NCBI GenBank assembly: GCA_965232165.1
Contig: CBDDOY010000001.1
Span: 62,001 to 126,000 of the forward strand
Reading direction: 5' to 3'
DNA length: 64,000 nucleotides
DNA from: UBA2779 sp965232165
GTDB taxonomy: Bacteria > Spirochaetota > Spirochaetia > DSM-2461
Part shown: piece after piece, positions 44,419 to 52,588 of the stretch
How positions within the stretch are numbered: position 1 is the first letter of the stretch
How the letters are laid out: the number at the start of each line of letters is the position of its first letter
Notes under the pieces: model-generated
What the model was told of the DNA's origin: nothing
The model's input: the letters and a program-made list of their open reading frames with translations, nothing else
Database searches by the model: none
Translations under genes and position numbers: made by a program

Positions 44419-46427
44419 CGATCAGCCACGCTTGATGAGAGTTCACGAATTCTTAGATTGTTTGGATCGGCCTCCAGTGCCAGGCCAATTACTCTGCGAA
44501 GTTCATCGGCTTGGCCAAGATACCTCAAGATATAGGCATTCAAGTAGAGAAGCCTTGCTTTGTTTCTCCCTGAAAGATTGGACGTATTGAGCGCCGCCTG
44601 CAAATCCTCCTGGGCACCGGCAATAAGTGTCTGTGTCTTCTGAATCATAGCGGCCTTTGCCATGGCCTTGGACTCACTGGCCTTTGGTCTTAAGGATTCT
44701 AACAGCTTTCGGAATCTTGTGGTATCATCACGATTCTCAGCCAATATACGCACTCTGTCTCCAAATGGCGCATTCATAAGATTCTGGATTTCCGAGATTT
44801 CAATGAGTTTGCCGATCAAAAATGAATCATGCAAACCTATGTCAATTGAAGTTGGAGGCTCAGGGATCCCTTCAATGAAGTTCTCCAGTTCCTGCACCGC
44901 CATAACGGCAAACAGGGCCGAATCATGCAATCCTCTCCAACTCATCATTTCATGTGCATACTTCCTATACTCATCATAGGGGGCGAAAGCCGTCGGATGC
45001 ATCGGTATAAGATCGGCAATCGCGGCCTGCCGTGAAGAGTCGGCGGCCAGCCTCCAGGCGAGTATCCAAGATTCATCCGGATAAATCTTGCGGTACCTAT
45101 CCACCACAATATCAATGGAAGAGTAGTTGTTTTGGGCTGTCATATATTCCAAGAGAAAAGTGGTGATGAACCGGGAATCGGTGTAAAGAACATCGGAACC
45201 CTCTGAACTTATGCCCTCGAATAATTCCCAAAGCTTCGTCTCATATAAACGGGGAGGAATTCCGGCAGGATCGATTTGCAGGGATGCGATAGTCAATACT
45301 GGGTCATGAGGGTCATTCCCATTGCTTTGGACCAAACGTCCGGCTAAGTTAGGATTGTCATGTCTGTGTTTTCGCGCCCATGCCGCCTTGACTTCCCTCT
45401 GATTCGGAAAGAGTGCAAGGGCATCGCGAAGCAAGTTTTCAGAGAGGCGGTGATTTCCGGCCGCCTCTTCCAATGCGGAAAGACCAATCCAGATTTGCCA
45501 TGCGCCTTGGGCCGATTGGGCGATAGCCAATGCCTCCTGCCACAATTCTCTTGACTTAGACAGGTAATCCGGCCTGCCCTGCATCATGTATCTTTCCCAG
45601 TAAACATCCCCTAAGAATTGCAGGTCTCCCCATATAACCATTCGGCGCTCTCGGCCCTCTGCCAGGCCCTGTTCCATCCATTCAATGGTTTTCTCTATGT
45701 CTCCGGCATCATACGCAATACGCCCCAGAGCGGAGAGAAGACCTCGACGATGGAGATTTTCCGGATTCTGCCACCAGCGCTTCCCAGACATGATTTCCAG
45801 AGAGAGCCCCAATGCCTTGGAAGTTTGCCCGATTCCCATGTAGGCCAATGCGGCATCCACTGTCAATTCGGCTGATTGGGTGAGCGCCGCCGCCTCCTCG
45901 AAAAATTCGGCATCTGTTTGGGATTCAAGCTCGAGAATGAAATCGCCTAGACTCTGGTTTTTTTCATTGAGATAAGCTGCCGTATCAATCTCGGCTTTGA
46001 GGGATGCCCATCGCTTCGCGTGAAGGGAATCAGCCGCTAATTGAGCCTTTTTAAGCACCCCTGAGCGAAGCCTGGCCCAGGCATGGTAGGCAATGAAGTC
46101 CTGGTTTCCCGGCATCGCGGAGACAGCCCGGGCCGCCAACCTGGCAAACGGCCTAAAGTCCCGCTGCTTATGCTCTTCTGGTATGAGAAGGGCCCGCATT
46201 CTGAGTATCTTTTTCCATTGATAGTCCGATGATGCATGCCTGGAAGCCCTGCTCAGTTCCCGCCCGGCCATTAAACGCTTATTGACCATCATGGCCGTCT
46301 CGGCGGAAAACAATGCCTCTTCAAAAGACAAATGACTGGGAGGCCGCAAATTCATCCACATCCACATCCCCGCTGTCATGGCTGCCAAGGTCAATAGTAT
46401 GAATAAGATGGGAAATAGCCGTGTCAA
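44415..46427 (-). CDS. Large TPR-like membrane-anchored protein
   Basis: The 670-aa protein starts with TTG at 46427 and has an N-terminal membrane anchor (LFPILFILLTLAAMTAGMWM). The rest is helical repeats of TPR character: AAALTQSAELTVDAALAYMG, GRIAYDAGDIEKTIEWMEQG, IGLSALEEAAGNHRLSENLL and LLYLNAYILRYLGQADELRR. It probably scaffolds envelope or cytoplasmic complexes. No enzymatic motif is visible. It lies between nusB and map and overlaps map by 4 bases. The start lacks a strong ribosome site. Confidence 0.75.
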   Translation of the reverse strand: MTRLFPILFILLTLAAMTAGMWMWMNLRPPSHLSFEEALFSAETAMMVNKRLMAGRELSRASRHASSDYQWKKILRMRALLIPEEHKQRDFRPFARLAARAVSAMPGNQDFIAYHAWARLRSGVLKKAQLAADSLHAKRWASLKAEIDTAAYLNEKNQSLGDFILELESQTDAEFFEEAAALTQSAELTVDAALAYMGIGQTSKALGLSLEIMSGKRWWQNPENLHRRGLLSALGRIAYDAGDIEKTIEWMEQGLAEGRERRMVIWGDLQFLGDVYWERYMMQGRPDYLSKSRELWQEALAIAQSAQGAWQIWIGLSALEEAAGNHRLSENLLRDALALFPNQREVKAAWARKHRHDNPNLAGRLVQSNGNDPHDPVLTIASLQIDPAGIPPRLYETKLWELFEGISSEGSDVLYTDSRFITTFLLEYMTAQNNYSSIDIVVDRYRKIYPDESWILAWRLAADSSRQAAIADLIPMHPTAFAPYDEYRKYAHEMMSWRGLHDSALFAVMAVQELENFIEGIPEPPTSIDIGLHDSFLIGKLIEISEIQNLMNAPFGDRVRILAENRDDTTRFRKLLESLRPKASESKAMAKAAMIQKTQTLIAGAQEDLQAALNTSNLSGRNKARLLYLNAYILRYLGQADELRRVIGLALEADPNNLRIRELSSSVADR

Positions 46428-46445
46428 ATTTATGCCGCCATGGTA

Positions 46446-46853
46446 TTAGGATAGAATTGTGCAGCGTATGCTGTCAAGAACACCATTGACAAATCGGTAA
46501 GATTCCGGAGACCCAAACTGTTTCGCAATTTCAACCGCTTCATCGATGGTGACGGAAATAGGGATATCGGGCTGATAGATCATGGCATAGACGCTGGTTC
46601 GAAGTATCGAAAGATCAACCTTCGTCAAACGATCGAAACTCCAGTGTTTAAGATGTGTTTTGATGTGCTCATCTATTTCATGTTTGTTCTCGAGAGTTCC
46701 TGCGATAAGCATTCCGGCAAAAGCCTTCGCCTTATCGCTCACCCCTTCATCTAGCCACTCCAGATGCATGAGTTCCTCTATGCCGTTCTTCCCTTCTTCC
46801 CAGGCATACAGGCCTTGAATCGCCGCTATTCGCCCCTGGCGCCTGTCTCCCAT
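46446..46853 (-). CDS. nusB: Transcription antitermination factor NusB
   Basis: NusB with S10 binds boxA in rRNA leaders and supports antitermination. The 135-aa all-helical protein has the N-terminal RQGRIAAIQGLYAWEEGK, the middle DRLTKVDLSILRTSVYAMIY and the C-terminal TIDEAVEIAKQFGSPESYRF then VNGVLD, all standard. It lies three bases after the foldase gene. Confidence 0.95.
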   Translation of the reverse strand: MGDRRQGRIAAIQGLYAWEEGKNGIEELMHLEWLDEGVSDKAKAFAGMLIAGTLENKHEIDEHIKTHLKHWSFDRLTKVDLSILRTSVYAMIYQPDIPISVTIDEAVEIAKQFGSPESYRFVNGVLDSIRCTILS

Positions 46854-46856
46854 GAA

Positions 46857-47951
46857 TTACTTATACTCACCGAAATAGTTGATTGTCGATTGACTGCGAA
46901 GATCATCGATAATTTTTCCGGCAACCTCATCGAATTTCTGTTGATACTTCCTTGCAAATAGAAGCTGTTCAAGGTATGTTCTCACTTCCGGTGAGTCTTT
47001 GGGCAAGAGCTGTGCCGCCTTTTTCTCGGTGATCTGTATGATATGGTAACCAATTTTCGATCTCAATACGTTACTGATTTCATCCACCTTGAGCTTGAAT
47101 ACCGCAGTGATGTACTCCTTGCCGTACAATTGCTCGGCCACCTCATCGCCCTTCATAATGGGGCCGACGAGACCTCCTCTGGTCTTTGATGCATCATCTT
47201 CGGATTCGGACATCACCAGATCGATGAAAGTTGCCGAGGTATTCTTCAAGCGTTTAAGGACTTCTTCCGCCTTAGCTCGTTTTTGAGCCGCCACATCGGT
47301 ACTTGCCGAAGTGGTGTCGAAGAAGATGTGATTGAACCACACCGAGTCTGAAACAACAAACTCCTGGATTCGTTTTTGATATTCGGAACTAATCTCTTCA
47401 TCAGTCGCAGGTTTGATGCTCTGGAATTCGGTGCTCCCCTGCCTGGTAATATAAGTCTCTGCAAGCAGTTGTTTCCGTATGATGTCTTCGAATTCCTTAA
47501 TGGTCACACCCTGACGCTTAATAATCTGCCTGTACTGGGTCTTATCGGTCAAGACGGCCCCGGGGGGGAGCGCCCCAATGCTGATGAGCTGCTGGGAGAT
47601 GAGCCGCAAACCCGCCTGTTCCACATCGGCATCGCTGATTTTGATGGATCGATCCATTTCCGCCACCTGATTGATGAGAACCTGGTCTATTAAATTCTCA
47701 AGGAGCTGTTTTCTCTCTTCCAGGGTTAATTCCCGTCCCTGCTGCGTTTCCAGAGTATCTATCATTTCCTGGAGCTGACGTCCCGATACTGGTTCGGTCC
47801 GCTTATAACGAACCGTGGCGACCGCCATGTCCTGGGCCGAGAGGCAAATTGCAACGAAGCTCAAAACAACTAAAACTGCATCTCTCAAAGAACCGCATCT
47901 TGCCGCCCTTGCTCCGTTGGCGCCTGAATGAGATTCGCATAATTTCTTCAT
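46857..47951 (-). CDS. Periplasmic peptidyl-prolyl isomerase, SurA/PpiC type
   Basis: The 364-aa protein has an N-terminal signal segment (AVLVVLSFVAICLSAQ), a SurA-N-like helical domain (TLEERKQLLENLIDQVLINQ) and one parvulin domain at about residues 200-310 (SVWFNHIFFDTTSASTDVAA; FIDLVMSESEDDASKTRGGL; LRSKIGYHIIQITEKKAAQL). It probably helps fold outer-membrane proteins such as the barrel at 39.6 kb. ATG follows GAGG. Confidence 0.88.
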   Translation of the reverse strand: MKKLCESHSGANGARAARCGSLRDAVLVVLSFVAICLSAQDMAVATVRYKRTEPVSGRQLQEMIDTLETQQGRELTLEERKQLLENLIDQVLINQVAEMDRSIKISDADVEQAGLRLISQQLISIGALPPGAVLTDKTQYRQIIKRQGVTIKEFEDIIRKQLLAETYITRQGSTEFQSIKPATDEEISSEYQKRIQEFVVSDSVWFNHIFFDTTSASTDVAAQKRAKAEEVLKRLKNTSATFIDLVMSESEDDASKTRGGLVGPIMKGDEVAEQLYGKEYITAVFKLKVDEISNVLRSKIGYHIIQITEKKAAQLLPKDSPEVRTYLEQLLFARKYQQKFDEVAGKIIDDLRSQSTINYFGEYK

Positions 47952-47958
47952 TTCAACC

Positions 47959-48381
47959 TCAACGATTTCTATTGATATGGAGCATGGCTCCTACCGCCTC
48001 AGCCTCAGCGGGTTTGTTGAGCAAGTCGGATTTCTTGAGATACATGCCTTCATTCTCCATGGTTCTCATGAGCGCCTTGAGTAAACCGGCTTTTCTCATC
48101 CCCATACCGCAAACAAACGCATAACTTCGCTTCCCTGAAAGCATTCCAGCGTTTTTAAGGAAATTTTCAAGTCCATGAGGAGTTTTATTCGAAAGCAATG
48201 AAGGAGTGCTCATCCCCACGGCGATATATCCAAAGGAGGTGAGGGACTTGCCTTCATCACGATACGCGTTGACCACCGTAACATAATGCCCTTGCTTCTC
48301 CATGCCGCGGGCAAGAGCCTGGACTATGTCGTCAAGCACTCTTGAGGGGTTAGTTGTATAATGAACAATTGCAACTTGCAG
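47959..48381 (-). CDS. Flavodoxin-like protein with a non-canonical start
   Basis: The fold begins with LQVAIVHYTTNPSRVLDDIV, a flavodoxin first strand and phosphate loop, then FGYIAVGMSTPSLLSNKTP and SYAFVCGMGMRKAG. In this frame there is no ATG, GTG or TTG between the upstream stop (the secG TAA) and the GTG at 48339, which would cut off the first strand. CTG at 48381, six bases after AAGGA, or ATT at 48384 are the only plausible starts. The protein is then about 140 aa. It overlaps no gene and lies ten bases behind secG. Confidence 0.7.
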   Translation of the reverse strand: MQVAIVHYTTNPSRVLDDIVQALARGMEKQGHYVTVVNAYRDEGKSLTSFGYIAVGMSTPSLLSNKTPHGLENFLKNAGMLSGKRSYAFVCGMGMRKAGLLKALMRTMENEGMYLKKSDLLNKPAEAEAVGAMLHINRNR

Positions 48382-48390
48382 AATTTTTCC

Positions 48391-48723
48391 TTAGTTCTGA
48401 TTCTCATCTTCCACCGGCTGCTCCAAGAACCAGTCTGGGCCTGATTCCTCAATGCGCCGTGCTTCACCGATGACATCGTCCTTTTCTCCTGACTTGTACG
48501 CCATGGCAACGGCGAGGGATGAAACCATGAAAAAGACACCGAGTATCGAAGTTATCCTAATCAGCACATTCCCGCCGGCCGCTCCGAAGGGAGTAGCGCT
48601 TCCGCCGCCGCCAAACAAACCGCCAAAACCCTCACCCTGCTCGTCTTGTAACAATACAAGCGTGATGATCAATACGGCCGTAATCGCAAACAGAACAAGA
48701 GATATAGTTCCGACAATTCCCAA
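48391..48723 (-). CDS. secG: Preprotein translocase subunit SecG
   Basis: SecG is the accessory subunit of SecYEG. The 110-aa protein has two spans (GTISLVLFAITAVLIITLVL and ITSILGVFFMVSSLAVAMAY). They flank the Gly-rich SecG loop QDEQGEGFGGLFGGGGSATP, FGAAGG, and a hydrophilic tail follows. It starts 11 bases after tpiA, the usual tpiA-secG order. Confidence 0.94.
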   Translation of the reverse strand: MGIVGTISLVLFAITAVLIITLVLLQDEQGEGFGGLFGGGGSATPFGAAGGNVLIRITSILGVFFMVSSLAVAMAYKSGEKDDVIGEARRIEESGPDWFLEQPVEDENQN

Positions 48724-48734
48724 AATCTCACTCC

Positions 48735-49487
48735 TTAGGCGTCAAACGCCACAATACTTCCAAAGGATTCGGCTTCAAGTGAAGCACCGCCGACTAAGGC
48801 CCCGTCAATATCAGCCTTGGCCATCAAATCGGTCACGTTGTCCGGTTTAACGGAACCGCCATATTGAATGACGACATCATTTGCAACCTTATCAGAGTAT
48901 AATGCAGCCAGCTTGGTGCGGCAAGCCTTATGTGCGCTTTGGGCATCGGAGGGTGTTGCGGTTTTACCGGTGCCGATGGCCCAAACCGGTTCATACGCTA
49001 TAGTGATTTCCTTCATCTGTAGGGAATTCACTCCGGCCAGCCCGCCTTCCAGTTGGCCAAAGCAAACATCCTCAACCATGCCCTGCTCCCGTTCTTCGAG
49101 GGTTTCCCCAATGCACAGAACAACCTCAAGGCCATGCTTCAGAGCCAGTTTCACCTTGTCGTTTATATAACTGTTGCTTTCACCATAGATGTGACGCCGC
49201 TCGCTGTGCCCCAGAATGACGGCCTCAACACCTAGCTCCTTGAGCATCAGTACCGAGGTTTCACCCGTGTGAGCGCCGGCTTCCACAGAAGCCATGTTCT
49301 GGGCAGCAAGGATGACATCGCTGTCCTTGACGATTTCGGCCACGGCGGGAATACAAACAAAAGAAGGGGCAATCATTTTTCTGGTACTGCTCCCCTTCCT
49401 CATCTTGACAACGGCCCCGGCCAATGCCGCGGCTTCACGCGGGGTTTTATTCATCTTCCAATTTCCGGCTATGAGATATTTTCGCAC
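48735..49487 (-). CDS. tpiA: Triosephosphate isomerase
   Basis: This glycolytic enzyme interconverts DHAP and glyceraldehyde 3-phosphate. The 250-aa protein starts with GTG at 49487, eight bases after AAGGAG. It has Lys in AGNWKMNKT, His in VILGHSERRHIYGE, Glu in IAYEPVWAIGTGKTATP and the phosphate-binding IQYGGSVKPDN and GALVGGASL. It is the first gene of the tpiA-secG-flavodoxin-foldase run. Confidence 0.96.
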   Translation of the reverse strand: MRKYLIAGNWKMNKTPREAAALAGAVVKMRKGSSTRKMIAPSFVCIPAVAEIVKDSDVILAAQNMASVEAGAHTGETSVLMLKELGVEAVILGHSERRHIYGESNSYINDKVKLALKHGLEVVLCIGETLEEREQGMVEDVCFGQLEGGLAGVNSLQMKEITIAYEPVWAIGTGKTATPSDAQSAHKACRTKLAALYSDKVANDVVIQYGGSVKPDNVTDLMAKADIDGALVGGASLEAESFGSIVAFDA

Positions 49488-49587
49488 TATGAATACTCCT
49501 TGAGTCCATAAATAATGAATTGAATAGTGATGTTTTTCAAGTTCTATTCGCCTTTTTTCCGGGCATGTTAGAAATAAACACAGTCTA

Positions 49588-49891
49588 GGAGCCTATCGGA
49601 CAACCCTCCTGGCCGGTTTTTGCCCTTTTACTCTGCCAGGAGTCTGTCGGACTTAGGGGTTACGCAGTGATTTTTGATGATTTTTTCCTGATACAAGGCG
49701 ACAAAAGCGGAGCGTAGCTTAAGCTACGTGAGCATTTTGGCAACGCAGTAGCAGGGAAAAAGGGCAAAAATCACCGTGAGCATCAAAGTCCGACAGACTC
49801 CTAGTATATCATAAAACGCTGACAAAGTGTTTCCCGCCGTATCAAAAAATCATCCAAACCGCCCCAGAGAATCTCAAATCCGACAGACTCC
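49588..49891 (+). repeat. Family B repeat, outer copy split by another copy
   Basis: The left half (49588-49637) begins GGAGCCTATCGGACAACC and reads like the start of the 60.05-kb copy (CTGGCCGGTTTTTGCCC against TTGGCCTGTTTTCGCCC). The right half (49804-49891) reads like its end (AAAATCATC, GAATCTCAA, TCCGACAGACTCC). The two halves are separated by a complete inner copy in opposite orientation. Confidence 0.75.
49638..49802 (-). repeat. Family B repeat, inner copy
   Basis: This 165-base element has strong terminal inverted repeats: GGAGTCTGTCGGACTT at the left and its reverse complement AAGTCCGACAGACTCC at the right. Its core on the minus strand (49752-49690) matches the 12.5-kb copy closely (ACTGCGTTG, CAAAAT, AGCTACGC, CTTGTATC). 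Confidence 0.85.
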
Positions 49892-49901
49892 AATATGCTA
49901 G

Positions 49902-50040
49902 CGGCAAGGGATTGCAGCGGAAATGCCGCTGGCTGCCCCCCCGTCGATTGAGCAGGGGGCAGGCTGCCAGAGCAAGGCATTGAAGCAGAAAGCCTGCCCC
50001 GAGGGGGGCGCCCATATATTGATGGGCACCTGATTTTTGA
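49902..50040 (-). repeat. Family A repeat, copy 2
   Basis: The reverse strand reads GGGCACC-rich start CCATCAATATATGGGCGCCC, then GGCAGGCTTTCTGCTTCAAT, GCCAGCGGCATTTCCGCTGC and CCCTTGCC. It abuts the right end of the outer family B copy, as families A and B do at 16.9 and 60.0 kb. Confidence 0.85.
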
Positions 50041-50142
50041 ATCCTGAGTGCTGAGGTGCTGCTTTTACACAATAAATTTCCAATTGACTTCAGGCGCAAG
50101 TTCACCAAAAAAAATTATAACTCTTTATAATAAAAGAACATA

Positions 50143-51682
50143 CTATTTTTTGTCTGCACTACAGATTTGACAGGTCGTCAGCCGCCTGTTCAAGGCATTT
50201 CCTGTCAGTCCAAGGATAGCATAAATCTTACGATGTTCCGGTTCTTGCTGAGAGTCGAGTCTCACTTCATTATTCACCAGCCCTTCTTCTGTCTTCGAAA
50301 CGTACTCCATGGTTATTCTCTGGTGGGCGGCAAGAATAGCTCTTATTGTTTTCCATCTCCGTAAATCTCCTCCCTTGCGTAACTTGCATTCAATCGCATG
50401 CATCAGGTGATATGCAAGGACTGATATAAACATATGTGCCTGCACCCTTTCCTCCAGTTGATGAAAGTCAGGGCGAAAACCAAGATGAGATTTCATATCC
50501 CTAAATGAACTCTTAGGTGCGGCCAGGCATGATGTAGAGTTCCCAAATACTTCTGTCATCCAGATCTTTCCGGTTTGTTCTAAGGGTATAAGTTCCTTCA
50601 CTGCGGCCTGTCCGAGTTTTCTTCTCCCATTTAAGGTCAATCGCATTCATCTTTCCTGTCCGCTTGGCAGGCTCCCCAGGAATAACTGATATTTCATAAA
50701 GTTTTGCAGCCTTTGGGTATTTCTCCCTAAGTCTGCCAATGCTCTGAAGAACCGCCGGATACAATTTCATGCGGTTTTTCCTGTTTAATCCGTCACGCAG
50801 ATATTGAAGTCTTTCGAGGAGGAGGGTTTCGGCGCTCATAGCCATAGCCTCTTGGCGTTTGTCCCTGCTCTTCACAAGGACCCAGTGCTCACCCGCAATT
50901 GTTTTTCCAAATACTTCAATCTTGGCGCCTGTTTTCTTGTCTTCTCTGATCAGGTTCATGTCCTCCGGAGGCTCAAGCTCCACAGGACTTTTCCCCCTGC
51001 GGACCACAAGACAGGAGCATTTCCGCTCTTTAAGCCAATCGATATTCTCTTTTGCGGCAATCCCGGCATCCATTACAACGGCTGCCCCGGCTTTTAAGCC
51101 TGCTTTGGCTTCCAAATCTAAAACTGCGGCCTGAAAAGTCTTGGATTCGCATTGATTCCCCGGATGGAACTTGCTGTACTTGGGAAATCCGTCGGCATCA
51201 ACAGCCAAACCCATGACGGCCAATTTGCAGTCACTGCGCTTTTCTTTTGAGCGGCCATAAGATGCCTGGGGGTTCTTTTTGCACTGATCCTCAAAATAGG
51301 TGTTCGTTAAACCGTATAGCACAATGCTTTCGTCAAGGGAGAATAAATCCCGTTCTTTGCAGGCCAAATGCGTTTCTAATTCGTCCTTACAGCGGTATAG
51401 AGCATCAGCAGCTCTGCAGTATGCGTTCAGGGAGGATGAACGGGGAAACCCGCACAGCTCAAAAAGGGCAGAACAATTTTCTGCCCGCTGCCTGGTAAAC
51501 CGCTCGCCGGCCGGTTTGACCATTCTGCCGACGGTCAGAGTTTCGAGTAAGGGGATCGTTCCCTCATTCACACCGCATTTTCTAAGAACTGCATCGATTT
51601 CTAACTCTTTCCACTGCTGATGACAGACGTACTTTAGGGCCAGGACTTCTGACTTCCTTACCGAGTCCAATGAAGAATACAT
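50143..51682 (-). pseudogene. IS1634/IS4-type DDE transposase, frameshifted
   Basis: The first frame (51682-50513) has FSLDESIVLYGLTNTYFEDQ with the first Asp and AAVVMDAGIAAKENIDWLKE with the second. It stops in LDDRSIWELYIM. The next frame (50646-50143) resumes with SSFRDMKSHLGFRPDFHQLE and ERVQAHMFISVLAYHLMHAI, the usual C-terminal domain. A shift near 50525 therefore breaks the gene. The N-terminus may also be incomplete, since no ribosome site precedes the ATG at 51682 and the open frame continues upstream. Confidence 0.8.
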
Positions 51683-51764
51683 TGGCGACAGACCAGTCCA
51701 GTTGCTGTAATAGGGATTGTCGGTTTCTTTGGAAGGGATACGATTTCGTCGACACTGCCGTTCT

Positions 51765-51932
51765 TCAGAATCGTGTCCAGAGACACGGAAATGTCCACAT
51801 CGTCCGATAGTGTTCTGTGCGCATTGCCTCCATCGTCACAAAAAGCCTTGAAGTTCCTGCAAAGAGGATAAACACACCGAGTACGGTGACTGCCCGTCCT
51901 AAGTACTGCATGATAAGTCCGTAAAAGAGCAT
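51765..51932 (-). CDS. Short membrane peptide, possibly truncated by the IS1634-like element
   Basis: A 55-codon frame starts at an ATG that overlaps the stop codon of the lipoprotein gene as TGATG, suggesting translational coupling. It reads MLFYGLIMQYLGRAVTVLGV, then FILFAGTSRLF, a clear transmembrane segment, and then AMRTEHYRTMW and a stop. Its 3' end is close to the transposase remnant, so the native gene may have been longer. No family is recognised. Confidence 0.4.
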   Translation of the reverse strand: MLFYGLIMQYLGRAVTVLGVFILFAGTSRLFVTMEAMRTEHYRTMWTFPCLWTRF

Positions 51933-52516
51933 CAGTCGGAATCGGGCAGGCCGTCCATGACATAGGTTCCTTCGGAGAGGAAGTCACACAATCTGGAGGG
52001 ATTGTACATATACAACTCTTCATTATAAGTAACCCATTCTGATATGTCTTTATTGTTCTCAGCACCCATTGGTTTAATATTTTTGTTTTCATATCGGATC
52101 AGCTGATCTCTCTCATAAGTCTTATCATCATAGGTAATTCTAAGCCCGAGATAAAGAACAAGGCTTTTGATTATCTCTTTCTCCCGTTCAGATTTATTGT
52201 GTCCCGGAAAGCTCGGGGATTCCACAATGAATCTGATGGATCCCTCCTCTAGTTTTTCAGTATAATAATACCCATCATCGTTCCAAACACTGTGAAATCG
52301 GGATATCCTAATACCGTCATGTACAACCCCACCCTCCTGATCAACAACATCTATTTTTATATTCTCCAAGTCTTCATCCAAATTCGGCAGACCATTGATC
52401 TGAACCGTAAAGCCGAAAAAGTAAATATCCGGATCAATATCCGCCGGCAGAGGACAGGATGTGAGTAATAATGCCGCGAAACTAATTAAAATAAACAACT
52501 GAATCGATTTTTTCAT
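51932..52516 (-). CDS. Small lipoprotein, unknown function
   Basis: The ATG at 52516 follows AGGTG and opens MKKSIQLFILISFAALLLTS with Cys21 as the lipidation site. The 194-aa mature part contains FFGFTVQINGLPNLDEDLEN and IKIDVVDQEGGVVHDGIRIS, which looks like a beta-sandwich (carboxypeptidase-regulatory-like) domain. It lies 72 bases downstream of the astacin gene on the same strand, so it could be a partner or modulator. A longer upstream reading is not supported by a ribosome site. Confidence 0.7.
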   Translation of the reverse strand: MKKSIQLFILISFAALLLTSCPLPADIDPDIYFFGFTVQINGLPNLDEDLENIKIDVVDQEGGVVHDGIRISRFHSVWNDDGYYYTEKLEEGSIRFIVESPSFPGHNKSEREKEIIKSLVLYLGLRITYDDKTYERDQLIRYENKNIKPMGAENNKDISEWVTYNEELYMYNPSRLCDFLSEGTYVMDGLPDSD

Positions 52517-52588
52517 ATTTTCGCACCTCTCGAAGATGAAAAATCCGGATGATGCCTCCATTCGCTGAAGGCATCATCTTCTGATACT

